DNA of 7,227 nt, taken from contig JADZDZ010000280.1 of assembly GCA_020850785.1 (NCBI GenBank), positions 1 through 7,227 on the forward strand, read 5' to 3'. The stretch comes from Candidatus Sumerlaeota bacterium (GTDB lineage Bacteria; Sumerlaeota; Sumerlaeia; SLMS01). A program made the translations under genes and the position numbers. Shown here one piece after another: positions 1 to 6,538 of this stretch. Numbering within the stretch: position 1 is the stretch's first letter; each line of letters opens with the position of its first letter. A model generated the notes under the pieces. It saw nothing but the letters and a program-made list of their open reading frames with translations. It had not been told where the DNA came from and did not search any database.

Positions 1-540
1 GAACAGCGGCGCCGGCAGGATGATTTCCGAGATCAATTCATCCGCGCCCATCACGTTCTTCCGATAGCCCGTGAAGAAATCCTTCAGTTCCACCACGCGC
101 TCGCCGCGCAGACTCGCCAGCTTCAGCTTCGCGTCATAAACCATCAGCGATGGCACCGTGTCCGCCGCCGGCGAGCCGTTGGCGATGTTTCCCGCCGGCG
201 TTCCGCGATTCTGAATCTGAAGCGCCCCCGTCACGCGCGCCGATTCCACAAGAAGCGGATATTTTTCCTTCACCACTGCATGAAAACGAACGTCGGAATA
301 TGTTGCCAGCGCACCAATGGACAACGTGCCATCGGCATTCGCGCGCACGTAGCGCCAATCCTTCGCAAGTCCGTGCAGCGACTGGTAATTCTTTCCGGCA
401 AACTTCCCGTCATTCAGCCAGACCAGCACCTCCGTGCCGCCCGCGATGGGCGTCAGGTTGGGCACATCGCGGCGCTGCTGCAGCGCCTCCTCGATGCTGC
501 GCGGGGACAATACCTTGAGTTCGGCGACGTTTGTCTTCAC
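1..540 (-). CDS. xdhB: Xanthine dehydrogenase FAD-binding subunit (partial, C-terminus beyond left edge)
   Basis: This is the FAD subunit of a molybdenum hydroxylase. It passes electrons from the iron-sulfur clusters to NAD+ or another acceptor, in the cytoplasm. I read 180 codons without a stop from a GTG start at 540; subunits of this family are usually about 290 residues, so roughly 110 are missing. Family motifs seen are AGGTEVLV at residues 33-40 (dinucleotide-binding loop), the second FAD loop at 109-128 beginning IQNRGTPAGN and ending SPAADT, and FFTGYRK at 155-161, typical of xanthine dehydrogenases. The start overlaps the stop of the [2Fe-2S] gene as GTGA with only a weak GGAA upstream, so translation probably depends on coupling. 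The second loop reads GTPAGN where GTIGGN is more usual, which is a mild oddity. The symbol follows E. coli usage, where xdhB is the FAD subunit; other organisms use the letters differently. The family call is firm. The electron acceptor cannot be judged from the part visible. Confidence 0.93.
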   Translation of the reverse strand, partial: MKTNVAELKVLSPRSIEEALQQRRDVPNLTPIAGGTEVLVWLNDGKFAGKNYQSLHGLAKDWRYVRANADGTLSIGALATYSDVRFHAVVKEKYPLLVESARVTGALQIQNRGTPAGNIANGSPAADTVPSLMVYDAKLKLASLRGERVVELKDFFTGYRKNVMGADELISEIILPAPLF

Positions 541-1019
541 GGGGCCGTTCCATTTGCAGATAGAATTTCCTTCGCGCGTTTCATCGCGGTGAAGATGCGC
601 GTGTAGCCCGTGCAGCGGCACAGGTTCCCTTCGAGCGCCTCCGGCACGCCGCCGGGCGCGCGCTCCGGATGACGCAGGTGATGCACGCCCGCCATGATCA
701 TTCCCGGCGTGCAGATGCCGCACTGCGCGCCACCGCTTTCCAGAAACGCCTGCTGCACCGCGTGCAATTCATTCGCGTCCGCCAGGCCCTCGATGGTTTC
801 CACGCGGGCGCCTTCCGCCTGCACTGCGGGGACAAGGCAACTCATCACCAATTCATCATTCAGGATCACCGTGCACGCGCCGCATTCCCCTTCGCCGCAG
901 CCATATTTTGTTCCCACGGCGTCGGCATCATCGCGCAGCGCGTACAGCAGCGGCTGCATCGGATGCGCCTCGATGGTCACGGATTTTCCGTTCAGCGTGA
1001 AGGAAATCGACTGTTTCAT
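537..1019 (-). CDS. xdhC: Xanthine dehydrogenase [2Fe-2S] iron-sulfur subunit
   Basis: This small subunit carries two [2Fe-2S] clusters that relay electrons from the molybdenum centre to FAD. It is 160 residues, normal for the family. The N-terminal plant-ferredoxin-like cluster is bound by C41, C46 and C49 (in GCGEGECGACTV) and C61. The C-terminal helical-bundle cluster is bound by C100 and C103 (in QCGICTPGM) and C134 and C136 (in NLCRCTGY). All eight ligands are present. Q99, next to the first ligand of the second cluster, is the conserved glutamine that contacts the molybdopterin cofactor in this family. The ATG start overlaps the stop of the large-subunit gene as ATGA, with a good Shine-Dalgarno GGAGGAA at 1034-1028. 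The gene sits between the molybdenum and FAD subunits in one operon. There is no signal peptide, so the complex is cytoplasmic. The symbol follows E. coli usage; in Rhodobacter xdhC means an unrelated cofactor-insertion protein. Confidence 0.96.
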   Translation of the reverse strand: MKQSISFTLNGKSVTIEAHPMQPLLYALRDDADAVGTKYGCGEGECGACTVILNDELVMSCLVPAVQAEGARVETIEGLADANELHAVQQAFLESGGAQCGICTPGMIMAGVHHLRHPERAPGGVPEALEGNLCRCTGYTRIFTAMKRAKEILSANGTAP

Positions 1020-3145
1020 TTCAACATTTCCTCCGGCATCAGCGGAATGTGTGTGAACCGCGCATTGATGGCATCGTTGATTGCGGAAACAATCGCGGGA
1101 CCAGGCCCATCCATCGGCAATTCACCGACCCCCTTCGCGCCAAATGCCCCTTCGCTGTAGGGATTCGGCATGAACTCCACCACGATCTTCGCGGCGTCTG
1201 CTGCGGTGGGGATCACATAATTCGTCAGATGATGATTTTCCATCAGGCCTTCCTTCAGGACAACATTCTCGCACGTTGACCACCCGATCGCCTGCGCGAT
1301 ACCCCCTTCAACCTGACCGTAGGCGAGCACGGGATTGATGATCGTGCCGATGTCCACCGTGCTTGTCAGCGTATGCACCTTCGGCATCGCGGTCACTGGG
1401 TCCACGTCAACTTCCACCACATTCACGGACCAGGAAAAGGCGCCGTATGCGGAGCCTTTGTAGGTGTTGTCATCCCACACGAGGCCGGGCCGCGGAACAT
1501 ATTCCACTTCCTCATAGGCCTCGCCGTGCTCGGCGTAATGGTGCCCTATGTCGGCGCCCGCAAGGCGCTGCTTCATCTTCTCTGCGGCGCGCTGCACGAG
1601 GCGGCCAACGATGCTGCATGTGCGCGAGGCAACAGTTGGGCCGCTGTTGGGAACCACTTTCGTTTCCGGGCGCCGGAAGGACACCTTGGCCACGTCTATA
1701 CCGAGCGCCTCGGCGGCGATCTGCGCGAAGACGGTCTCCGTGCCCTGTCCGATTTCCGTGGAGGAGACACGAACTTCCGCACCGCCATTCCGCGTGGTTG
1801 CGATGCCGACGCGGGAAGCCAGATAGACCTCGCCGCTTCCGGTGAAGCCCGTTCCGTGCATGAAGGTGGAAAGGCCGATCCCCTTGCCGCTGCCGCGCTT
1901 CCATGCGCCGCGCTTGCGCTTGTAGTCGCTCAACTCCAGAGCCCGATCCATCAGGGCCTCCATGTTGGGCGTTTCCTCCACGATCTGTCCCGTGGGCATT
2001 GCGTCGCCGCGATGGATGAAGTTCTTTCGCCGCAGTTCGGCCGGGTCCATGCCAAGGTGATCCGCGAGCGCCGTCATGTGCGCCTCGATCGCGAAGATGC
2101 TCTGCGGAGCGCCGAAGCCACGGAACGCGCCATACGGCGGCGAGTTCGTGAAGTAGCACTGCGCGTGCAGTTTCGCCGCAGGCCATTTGTACGGCCCGAA
2201 TGAGTGGAGAATCCCGCGCGACAGAACCACGGGCGACAACGTCACATAGGCTCCGCCGTCGATGTAGAAGTTGAATTCAATGGCACGCAGCACGCCATCC
2301 TTCGTGCAGGCGGTGCGAACCCGCGACAGCGACGGATGCCGCTTCGTCGAAGACGCCATGTCCTCCGCGCGGTCGTAGATCAATCGCACGGGGCGCCGCG
2401 CCTTGCGCGCCAGCAACGCCGCGTGAATTGCGACAACGCTGGGGAAATCCTCCTTCCCGCCGAAGCCGCCGCCCGTCGTCATCTGCACCACGTTGACCTG
2501 ATGATCCTGCAATTTGAACGCGTACTTCAGCGCCTTGTGAACGTAGTAGGGGCACTGGTGCGAGCCATGCACGGTGATGTTGTCGCCGTCCCATTGCGCG
2601 ATGAAGCCGTTCGTCTCGATATAGACATGCTCCTGCGCGCCGGTGCGGTATTCGCCTTCGAACACCACCTCCGCGTTGGCAAATTCCTTCTGCCAGTCAC
2701 CCTCTTCGATGTCGTACTGTTTCAGGACCTTCCCCTGACCGATTTCGAAGACGCCGGGTTCCTTCTCGTATTCCACGGTGATCGCGCGAAGCGCCTCCTC
2801 CACCAGCCCCGCGTCCTCATGGGCGATCAGGAGGATCGGCTCCTCCTTGTGGAGAACCACGCCGTCGCAAAGCACCGGCTGGTCTGATTCAATCAGCATC
2901 ACGCGATTGTAGGGAACGTCCCGCGCGTCAACGATGGTGAATTCATTCCAGGGGATGTTGCCGCCGAAGCTGATCGATTTGATCCTTCCGCAGGCGATCT
3001 TGCTTCGCAGCGTCTTCCCATACAGCGCACCGGGCGTTTTCACGTCGTCGATGTACTGGGCGCGGCCTGTTACCTTGTCGATTCCCTCCTTGCGAAGGAC
3101 CGATTTGCCGACAAATTTCAGTTCTTTCTCTGTCGTGATGGACAT
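1016..3145 (-). CDS. xdhA: Xanthine dehydrogenase molybdenum-binding large subunit
   Basis: This catalytic subunit binds the molybdopterin cofactor and hydroxylates hypoxanthine and xanthine towards urate. At 709 residues it is within the family range. It opens with KVTGRAQYIDD (24-34). Cofactor and active-site motifs follow: GGGFGGKE (225-232), AFRGFGAPQ (340-348), STEIGQGTE (462-470), SGPTVASRT (501-509) and GAKGVGE (669-675). From memory of bovine xanthine dehydrogenase, E232 matches Glu802, R310 matches Arg880, F344 matches Phe914 and E675 matches the catalytic base Glu1261. The 78- and 34-residue spacings between the first three also agree. Aldehyde oxidases replace the first Glu and the Arg, so a purine substrate is favoured. 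I chose the ATG at 3145. A GTG at 3181 would add 12 residues that do not look like the family, though an AGGAG lies between them (3169-3165), 19 bases from the ATG, and only a weak AGG is closer. It is the first gene of the minus-strand operon and overlaps the next gene by 4 bases. Confidence 0.95.
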   Translation of the reverse strand: MSITTEKELKFVGKSVLRKEGIDKVTGRAQYIDDVKTPGALYGKTLRSKIACGRIKSISFGGNIPWNEFTIVDARDVPYNRVMLIESDQPVLCDGVVLHKEEPILLIAHEDAGLVEEALRAITVEYEKEPGVFEIGQGKVLKQYDIEEGDWQKEFANAEVVFEGEYRTGAQEHVYIETNGFIAQWDGDNITVHGSHQCPYYVHKALKYAFKLQDHQVNVVQMTTGGGFGGKEDFPSVVAIHAALLARKARRPVRLIYDRAEDMASSTKRHPSLSRVRTACTKDGVLRAIEFNFYIDGGAYVTLSPVVLSRGILHSFGPYKWPAAKLHAQCYFTNSPPYGAFRGFGAPQSIFAIEAHMTALADHLGMDPAELRRKNFIHRGDAMPTGQIVEETPNMEALMDRALELSDYKRKRGAWKRGSGKGIGLSTFMHGTGFTGSGEVYLASRVGIATTRNGGAEVRVSSTEIGQGTETVFAQIAAEALGIDVAKVSFRRPETKVVPNSGPTVASRTCSIVGRLVQRAAEKMKQRLAGADIGHHYAEHGEAYEEVEYVPRPGLVWDDNTYKGSAYGAFSWSVNVVEVDVDPVTAMPKVHTLTSTVDIGTIINPVLAYGQVEGGIAQAIGWSTCENVVLKEGLMENHHLTNYVIPTAADAAKIVVEFMPNPYSEGAFGAKGVGELPMDGPGPAIVSAINDAINARFTHIPLMPEEMLK
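1028..1034 (-). promoter_or_regulatory. Shine-Dalgarno site of the [2Fe-2S] subunit gene
   Basis: GGAGGAA on the minus strand lies inside the last codons of the large-subunit gene, 8 bases before the ATG at 1019. It supports the chosen start and suggests the small subunit is made efficiently although its start overlaps the upstream stop codon. Confidence 0.7.
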
Positions 3146-3195
3146 GAACGGGTGCCTGTATCGTCTCCTTAAACTCTCCACTTCTTGGCAATCGC

Positions 3196-3214
3196 TTCGA
3201 TCCGGTCAATCGAA
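3196..3214. promoter_or_regulatory. Candidate operator: inverted repeat TTCGAT-N7-ATCGAA
   Basis: Two perfect 6-base half-sites, TTCGAT and ATCGAA, are separated by 7 bases. The centre at 3205 is about 60 bases from the large-subunit start and 70 from the allantoate amidohydrolase start, close to the middle of the divergent gap. The form suits a dimeric repressor or activator acting on both operons. I do not recognise it as the site of a named regulator, and a 6-base palindrome can arise by chance. Confidence 0.35.
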
Positions 3215-3227
3215 ACCAGATTTGGGA

Positions 3228-3254
3228 TTGCGATAGTCGTCGCATCCGCATAAT
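3228..3254 (+). promoter_or_regulatory. Possible sigma-70-type promoter of the ureide operon
   Basis: CATAAT at 3249-3254 matches five of six bases of the -10 consensus. TTGCGA at 3228-3233 matches four of six of the -35 consensus, with a short 15-base spacer. Transcription would begin near 3261, giving a leader of only about 14 bases before the ATG at 3275. The weak -35 and short spacer keep this tentative. It could be an activator-dependent promoter. Confidence 0.3.
3229..3244. promoter_or_regulatory. Candidate operator: inverted repeat TGCGA-N6-TCGCA
   Basis: Two perfect 5-base half-sites, TGCGA and TCGCA, are separated by 6 bases. The repeat lies within and just upstream of the spacer of the possible plus-strand promoter, where a bound protein would block RNA polymerase. 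Its centre is about 31 bases (roughly three helical turns) from that of the repeat at 3196-3214, but the half-sites differ. Support is from pattern and position only. Confidence 0.25.
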
Positions 3255-3274
3255 TGCCTCTCTTCACTTTTGCG

Positions 3275-4540
3275 ATGCAGACCACAGCCCCCACCACATT
3301 CCGGAAGGAAGCCCGACAACGGGCCGAGGAGGCTTTGGCCCGCTGCGTCACGCTGGCTGGCCACTCCGAATCCACCACGGGGCTCACGCGAACCTACCTG
3401 ACAAAGCCCATGAAGGCGGTGCATCGCGACGTCGGCGATTGGATGCGCGAAGCGGGCATGGACGTGCGCATTGATGCGGTGGGAAACATCATCGGCCACT
3501 ATCCCGCAGCGCGCCCCGATGCGCAGACCGTGATGATCGGCTCCCATCTGGACACCGTTCACAATGCCGGCATGTACGACGGAATTGTGGGAGTCATCCT
3601 CGGCATCGCCGCAGTGAAACTCCTGAAGGGCATGCGCCTTCCCTTCGCCGTTGATGTCGTCGGTTTTTCTGAGGAGGAGGGCGTGCGCTTCAGCGCCCCC
3701 TTCATCGGCAGCACAGCGATCGCGGGAATTTTTGACGATGCGCTTCTCGCGCGAACGGATTCCCAGGGCCGCACTCTCGCGCAGGCGATTGAGGATTTCG
3801 GTCTCAATGCGAAGGACATCAGCAAGTGCGCCTACGCGCCGAAGAGCCTCCTCGCGTACCTTGAACCGCACATCGAGCAAGGCCCCGTGCTGGAAGCCGC
3901 CAACGAATCGCTGGGCGTGGTCAGCGCCATCGCGGGCCAGACACGCATGATCGTCAATTTCATCGGAGAGGCGGGCCACGCGGGCACGGTGCCGATGCGC
4001 TCCCGCAGGGACGCTCTTCCCGCCGCGTGCGAACTGGCGCTCTATGTGGAACGCTACGGCCGCTGCGGCACGGACCTCTTCGCGACCGTCGGGCAACTCA
4101 ACGTTGAACCCAATGTTTCCAACGTGATTCCGAATCACGTTCGCTTGAGCATGGACATCCGTCATCCCGATGATGAAACGCGCACCACGGCAGTGACGCA
4201 GATTCTGATGCACGCGAATTCAATCGCGGAACGACGCCGCGTGGAGTTCCGCATCGACAGCCGCAGCGACCGCTCCGCCGTTGCCATGGATGATGCGCTG
4301 AGCGACGTGTTGAAAGCCGCCCTGCGTGCGGAGGACCTGCCGGCATCCCCGCTCGTCAGCGGCGCCGGTCACGACGCAATGATCATGGCGCGCATTGTTC
4401 CCACCGCCATGCTGTTCCTTCGTTGCAAGGGGGGCATTAGTCACCACCCGGATGAATCAGTCACCGTTGATGACGTTGCCGACGCCATCCGCGCAACCAC
4501 CACTTTCCTGAAAACAATTCAACCACCAACCAAAGGATAA
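3275..4540 (+). CDS. allC: Allantoate amidohydrolase (M20 family)
   Basis: It hydrolyses allantoate to ureidoglycine, CO2 and ammonia, using a dinuclear metal site (usually manganese). It is 421 residues, close to other members of the family. Metal ligands read in order: H91 (GSHLDT), D102 (YDG), the acidic cluster E133-E135 (FSEEEGVRF), which supplies the catalytic base and a ligand, H199 (EPHIEQG) and H390 (GGISHHPDE). The dimerisation-domain motif GHAGTVPM is at 234-241. SGAGHDA (362-368) followed by MLFLRCKGGISH (379-390) is the allantoate amidohydrolase form; carbamoyl-amino-acid hydrolases lack the RC pair. The frame is open from a TTG at 3254, but that codon overlaps the possible -10 box, so I prefer the ATG at 3275. 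Neither start has a Shine-Dalgarno sequence; the bases before the ATG are pyrimidine-rich. No signal peptide. It leads the operon and lies 4 bases before the ureidoglycine aminohydrolase gene, whose product uses its unstable product. Confidence 0.92.
   Translation: MQTTAPTTFRKEARQRAEEALARCVTLAGHSESTTGLTRTYLTKPMKAVHRDVGDWMREAGMDVRIDAVGNIIGHYPAARPDAQTVMIGSHLDTVHNAGMYDGIVGVILGIAAVKLLKGMRLPFAVDVVGFSEEEGVRFSAPFIGSTAIAGIFDDALLARTDSQGRTLAQAIEDFGLNAKDISKCAYAPKSLLAYLEPHIEQGPVLEAANESLGVVSAIAGQTRMIVNFIGEAGHAGTVPMRSRRDALPAACELALYVERYGRCGTDLFATVGQLNVEPNVSNVIPNHVRLSMDIRHPDDETRTTAVTQILMHANSIAERRRVEFRIDSRSDRSAVAMDDALSDVLKAALRAEDLPASPLVSGAGHDAMIMARIVPTAMLFLRCKGGISHHPDESVTVDDVADAIRATTTFLKTIQPPTKG
4532..4537 (+). 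promoter_or_regulatory. Shine-Dalgarno site of the ureidoglycine aminohydrolase gene
   Basis: AAAGGA overlaps the last codons of the allantoate amidohydrolase gene and lies 7 bases before the ATG at 4545. It fixes that start and shows that this organism does use Shine-Dalgarno pairing, in contrast to the first gene of the operon. Confidence 0.75.
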
Positions 4541-4544
4541 TCGC

Positions 4545-5291
4545 ATGTCATTCATTGGCATCACACGAAGCTCCATGCAACCGGACCACGCCTTGATCGC
4601 GCCCGACAGCCACGTCAAATCGACGCTGCCCGGCTGGACGAAGAGCATGGTGACGATTCTCATCAGCCCACAAATGGGCGCACGTTTCACGCAATACTTT
4701 GCGTTGATGGAGAAGGGCGGCACATCCGGTCCCGCGCCGGAGGGGATCACCCGTTTCTTCTACGTCCTCGAAGGCGCCGCCTCCATCACCGTCGGAAAGA
4801 AAACCACCGCTTTGACGCCGGGGGCCTACGGCTTCCTGCCGGCGGACACGCCACACGCCATCAAGGCCGGCAAGGAAACGCGGCTGCTGGTTTTTGAAAA
4901 ACCCTACGACGAAGTTGATGGCGCTGAGCCTCCCCACGTCGTCATTTCCCACGAGAAGAGCGTGAAGGCCACCCCCTTCCTTGGCGACAAGGACGCGTTG
5001 CTGAAAATTCTTCTTCCCGAAATTCCCTCCTTTGATTTTGCCATCAACATCTTCCAGTTCCAGCCCGGCGGAACGCTCCCCTTCGTGGAGGTTCATGTGA
5101 TGGAACATGGAATGCTCTTCCTCGAAGGTCAGGGTGTGTATCGCATGTCTGAGAAGTGGTACGTTGTCGGAAAAGGGGACGTGATCTGGATGGCGCCCTA
5201 CTGCGCGCAATGGTTCGTCGCCAGCGGCAAGACACCCTCCCGCTACATCTACTACAAGGACATGCACCGCGATCCGTCGGTGATGCTGTAA
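4545..5291 (+). CDS. allE: (S)-ureidoglycine aminohydrolase (bicupin, YlbA/UGlyAH family)
   Basis: It converts the unstable (S)-ureidoglycine to (S)-ureidoglycolate with release of ammonia, keeping the stereochemistry needed by the next enzyme. It is 248 residues with two cupin domains; the first is at about 45-120 and the catalytic second at about 165-240. The second holds E182, H184, H188 and Q222. From memory these match the manganese ligands Glu235, His237, His241 and Gln275 of the Arabidopsis enzyme at a constant offset of 53. The same offset places Y199, Y234 and K238 on its Tyr252, Tyr287 and Lys291 substrate-pocket residues. The first cupin lacks a comparable metal set (it has H104 but no HxH), as expected for this family. 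It lies between two amidohydrolases acting just before and just after it, 4 bases after the first and 2 before the second. No signal peptide, unlike the plant enzymes, which are in the endoplasmic reticulum. Confidence 0.95.
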   Translation: MSFIGITRSSMQPDHALIAPDSHVKSTLPGWTKSMVTILISPQMGARFTQYFALMEKGGTSGPAPEGITRFFYVLEGAASITVGKKTTALTPGAYGFLPADTPHAIKAGKETRLLVFEKPYDEVDGAEPPHVVISHEKSVKATPFLGDKDALLKILLPEIPSFDFAINIFQFQPGGTLPFVEVHVMEHGMLFLEGQGVYRMSEKWYVVGKGDVIWMAPYCAQWFVASGKTPSRYIYYKDMHRDPSVML

Positions 5292-5293
5292 CG

Positions 5294-6538
5294 ATGATCA
5301 CCGCGATCAACTGCAACGGCGAACGCCTCGGCGCGGAACTGGCCCACCTCGCCACAATCACGGAGGCAACGCCCCCCGCCGTGACGCGCGTTGTGTTTTC
5401 CGATGCGGACCTGCGCGCTCGAAACTACTTCAAGGACTTGTGCCGCAAGGCTGGTCTTTCAATTCGCGAGGACGGCATCGGCAACATCTTCGCCCGCTGG
5501 CAGGGGAGCGACCCCGAATCCGCAGCCATCGGCACCGGCTCCCACACCGACGCCATCCCCAACGCGGGATTGTATGATGGAGTCGTCGGCGTCCTTGGTG
5601 GCTTGGAGGCGATTCGCATCCTTCAGGAAAAGGGATTCAAGCCGCGTCGTTCCATCGAACTGTTGATGTTCGCCACGGAGGAACCCACGCGCTTCGGCGT
5701 CGGCTGCCTCGGCAGTCGTGCGCTTGCGGGAACATACAACGAGGAAAAAATCCTGTCGTTGCGCGACGAGGAGGGAAATGGCGCCCGCGACTGCGCAAAG
5801 CGCATCGGCCTCAGCGGCGAATTCAACGCACTGATGCTGCCGGAAAATTACTACGGCGCGTTCGTGGAACTGCACATCGAGCAGGGGCCGCTGCTGGAAA
5901 AGGTCGGCCTTCCCATCGGCATCGTGACGGCCATCGCCGCGCCCGCTTCATTGCGTGTTACCTTCGAGGGCGAAGGAGGCCACGCCGGCACGGTGCTCAT
6001 GCCCGATCGCAAGGATGCGCTGCTCGCCGGCGCGGAACTGGCACTGGCCGTTGATGAAATCAGCCGCGCGACAGGCAGCGCCGACACTGTTGGCACAACG
6101 GGGATGCTTCAGGTCTTCCCTGGCGCAATCAACAGCATCCCCAGCCGCTGTACGCTCGGCATCGACATTCGCGACACACAGCTTGAAACGCGTGATCTCG
6201 CGGTTGCCGGTGTGAAGTTGACGGCCCAGGAAATCGCCGCGCGCCGCAACCTTCCCATCACCATCGAAACCATCAACAGCGATCTCCCCGCAACGTGTGA
6301 TGCGCGCATCATCGCCGCGGCGGAACGCGCCTGTGAAACGCTGAAACTGAAGCCGCTGAAGATGGTCAGCCGCGCCTACCACGATTCACTTTTCATGGCG
6401 CGACTCTTCCCCACCTGCATGATTTTCATCCCATCGCGCGGCGGCGTCAGTCATCGCCCCGATGAATACAGTTCGCCGGAACAAATCGCGCGGAGCGTCG
6501 AGGTGCTCGCGCTGACACTCGCACAATTGGCGGAGTAA
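5294..6538 (+). CDS. uah: Ureidoglycolate amidohydrolase (M20 family, plant UAH-like)
   Basis: It hydrolyses (S)-ureidoglycolate to glyoxylate, CO2 and two ammonia, the last step of urea-free ureide breakdown. It is 414 residues. Metal-site residues are H84 (GSHTDA), D95 (YDG), E129 and E130 (TEEPTRFG), H194 (ELHIEQG) and H387 (GVSHRPDE). Stretches that I recognise from plant UAH and that differ from allantoate amidohydrolase are EEPTRFG with CLGSR (129-142), VTAIAAPASL (211-220), GAINSIPS (277-284), AYHDSLFMAR (361-370) and DEYSSPEQ (390-397). The allantoate enzyme has GAGHDAMIMAR where this has the AYHDS form. I chose the ATG at 5294, two bases after the upstream stop. The frame is open back to 5156, but those 46 extra residues lie inside the aminohydrolase gene and look unlike the family. 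No strong Shine-Dalgarno sequence is seen, so coupling is likely. The stop overlaps the next start as TAATG. A carbamoyl-amino-acid hydrolase is the alternative but fits less well. Confidence 0.88.
   Translation: MITAINCNGERLGAELAHLATITEATPPAVTRVVFSDADLRARNYFKDLCRKAGLSIREDGIGNIFARWQGSDPESAAIGTGSHTDAIPNAGLYDGVVGVLGGLEAIRILQEKGFKPRRSIELLMFATEEPTRFGVGCLGSRALAGTYNEEKILSLRDEEGNGARDCAKRIGLSGEFNALMLPENYYGAFVELHIEQGPLLEKVGLPIGIVTAIAAPASLRVTFEGEGGHAGTVLMPDRKDALLAGAELALAVDEISRATGSADTVGTTGMLQVFPGAINSIPSRCTLGIDIRDTQLETRDLAVAGVKLTAQEIAARRNLPITIETINSDLPATCDARIIAAAERACETLKLKPLKMVSRAYHDSLFMARLFPTCMIFIPSRGGVSHRPDEYSSPEQIARSVEVLALTLAQLAE

Larger units (their letters stand above)
3146..3274. promoter_or_regulatory. 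Divergent intergenic control region between the xanthine dehydrogenase and ureide operons
   Basis: This is the only sizeable non-coding gap in the window, and both operons start at its ends, so promoters for both must lie in it or very near it. It is less G+C-rich than the flanking genes. It contains two short perfect inverted repeats (3196-3214 and 3229-3244) and one plausible plus-strand promoter. I found no convincing minus-strand promoter: TTGCCA (3191-3186) and TTGACC (3209-3204) resemble -35 boxes, but neither has a -10 box at 16-18 bases. Open reading frames that cross this gap on either strand have no recognisable protein features. Confidence 0.7.

Noticed and set aside
1373..2203. 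A 276-codon plus-strand open frame opposite the large-subunit gene
   Set aside because: It is antisense to conserved molybdenum-subunit motifs and has no recognisable protein features.
3186..3209. TTGCCA and TTGACC as -35 boxes of the minus-strand operon
   Set aside because: No acceptable -10 hexamer lies 16-18 bases downstream of either, so I did not call a promoter.
3254..3274. A TTG start giving seven more residues on the allantoate amidohydrolase
   Set aside because: It overlaps the candidate -10 box, directly follows an in-frame TAA and has no Shine-Dalgarno sequence. The ATG at 3275 is simpler, though this is not settled.
3206..4213. A 335-codon minus-strand open frame opposite the allantoate amidohydrolase gene
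   Set aside because: It has a low-complexity composition rich in Arg, Ala, Gly and His, no family motif, and lies opposite a well-supported gene. It is a by-product of high G+C codon use.
4548..5267. A 239-codon minus-strand open frame covering almost all of the ureidoglycine aminohydrolase gene
   Set aside because: The plus-strand protein carries all expected metal and substrate residues; the antisense frame shows no recognisable domain or start signal.
5156..5293. A 46-residue N-terminal extension of the ureidoglycolate amidohydrolase
   Set aside because: These codons lie within the end of the preceding gene and encode an Arg-rich stretch unlike the family. The ATG at 5294 fits the family N-terminus and the tight operon spacing.
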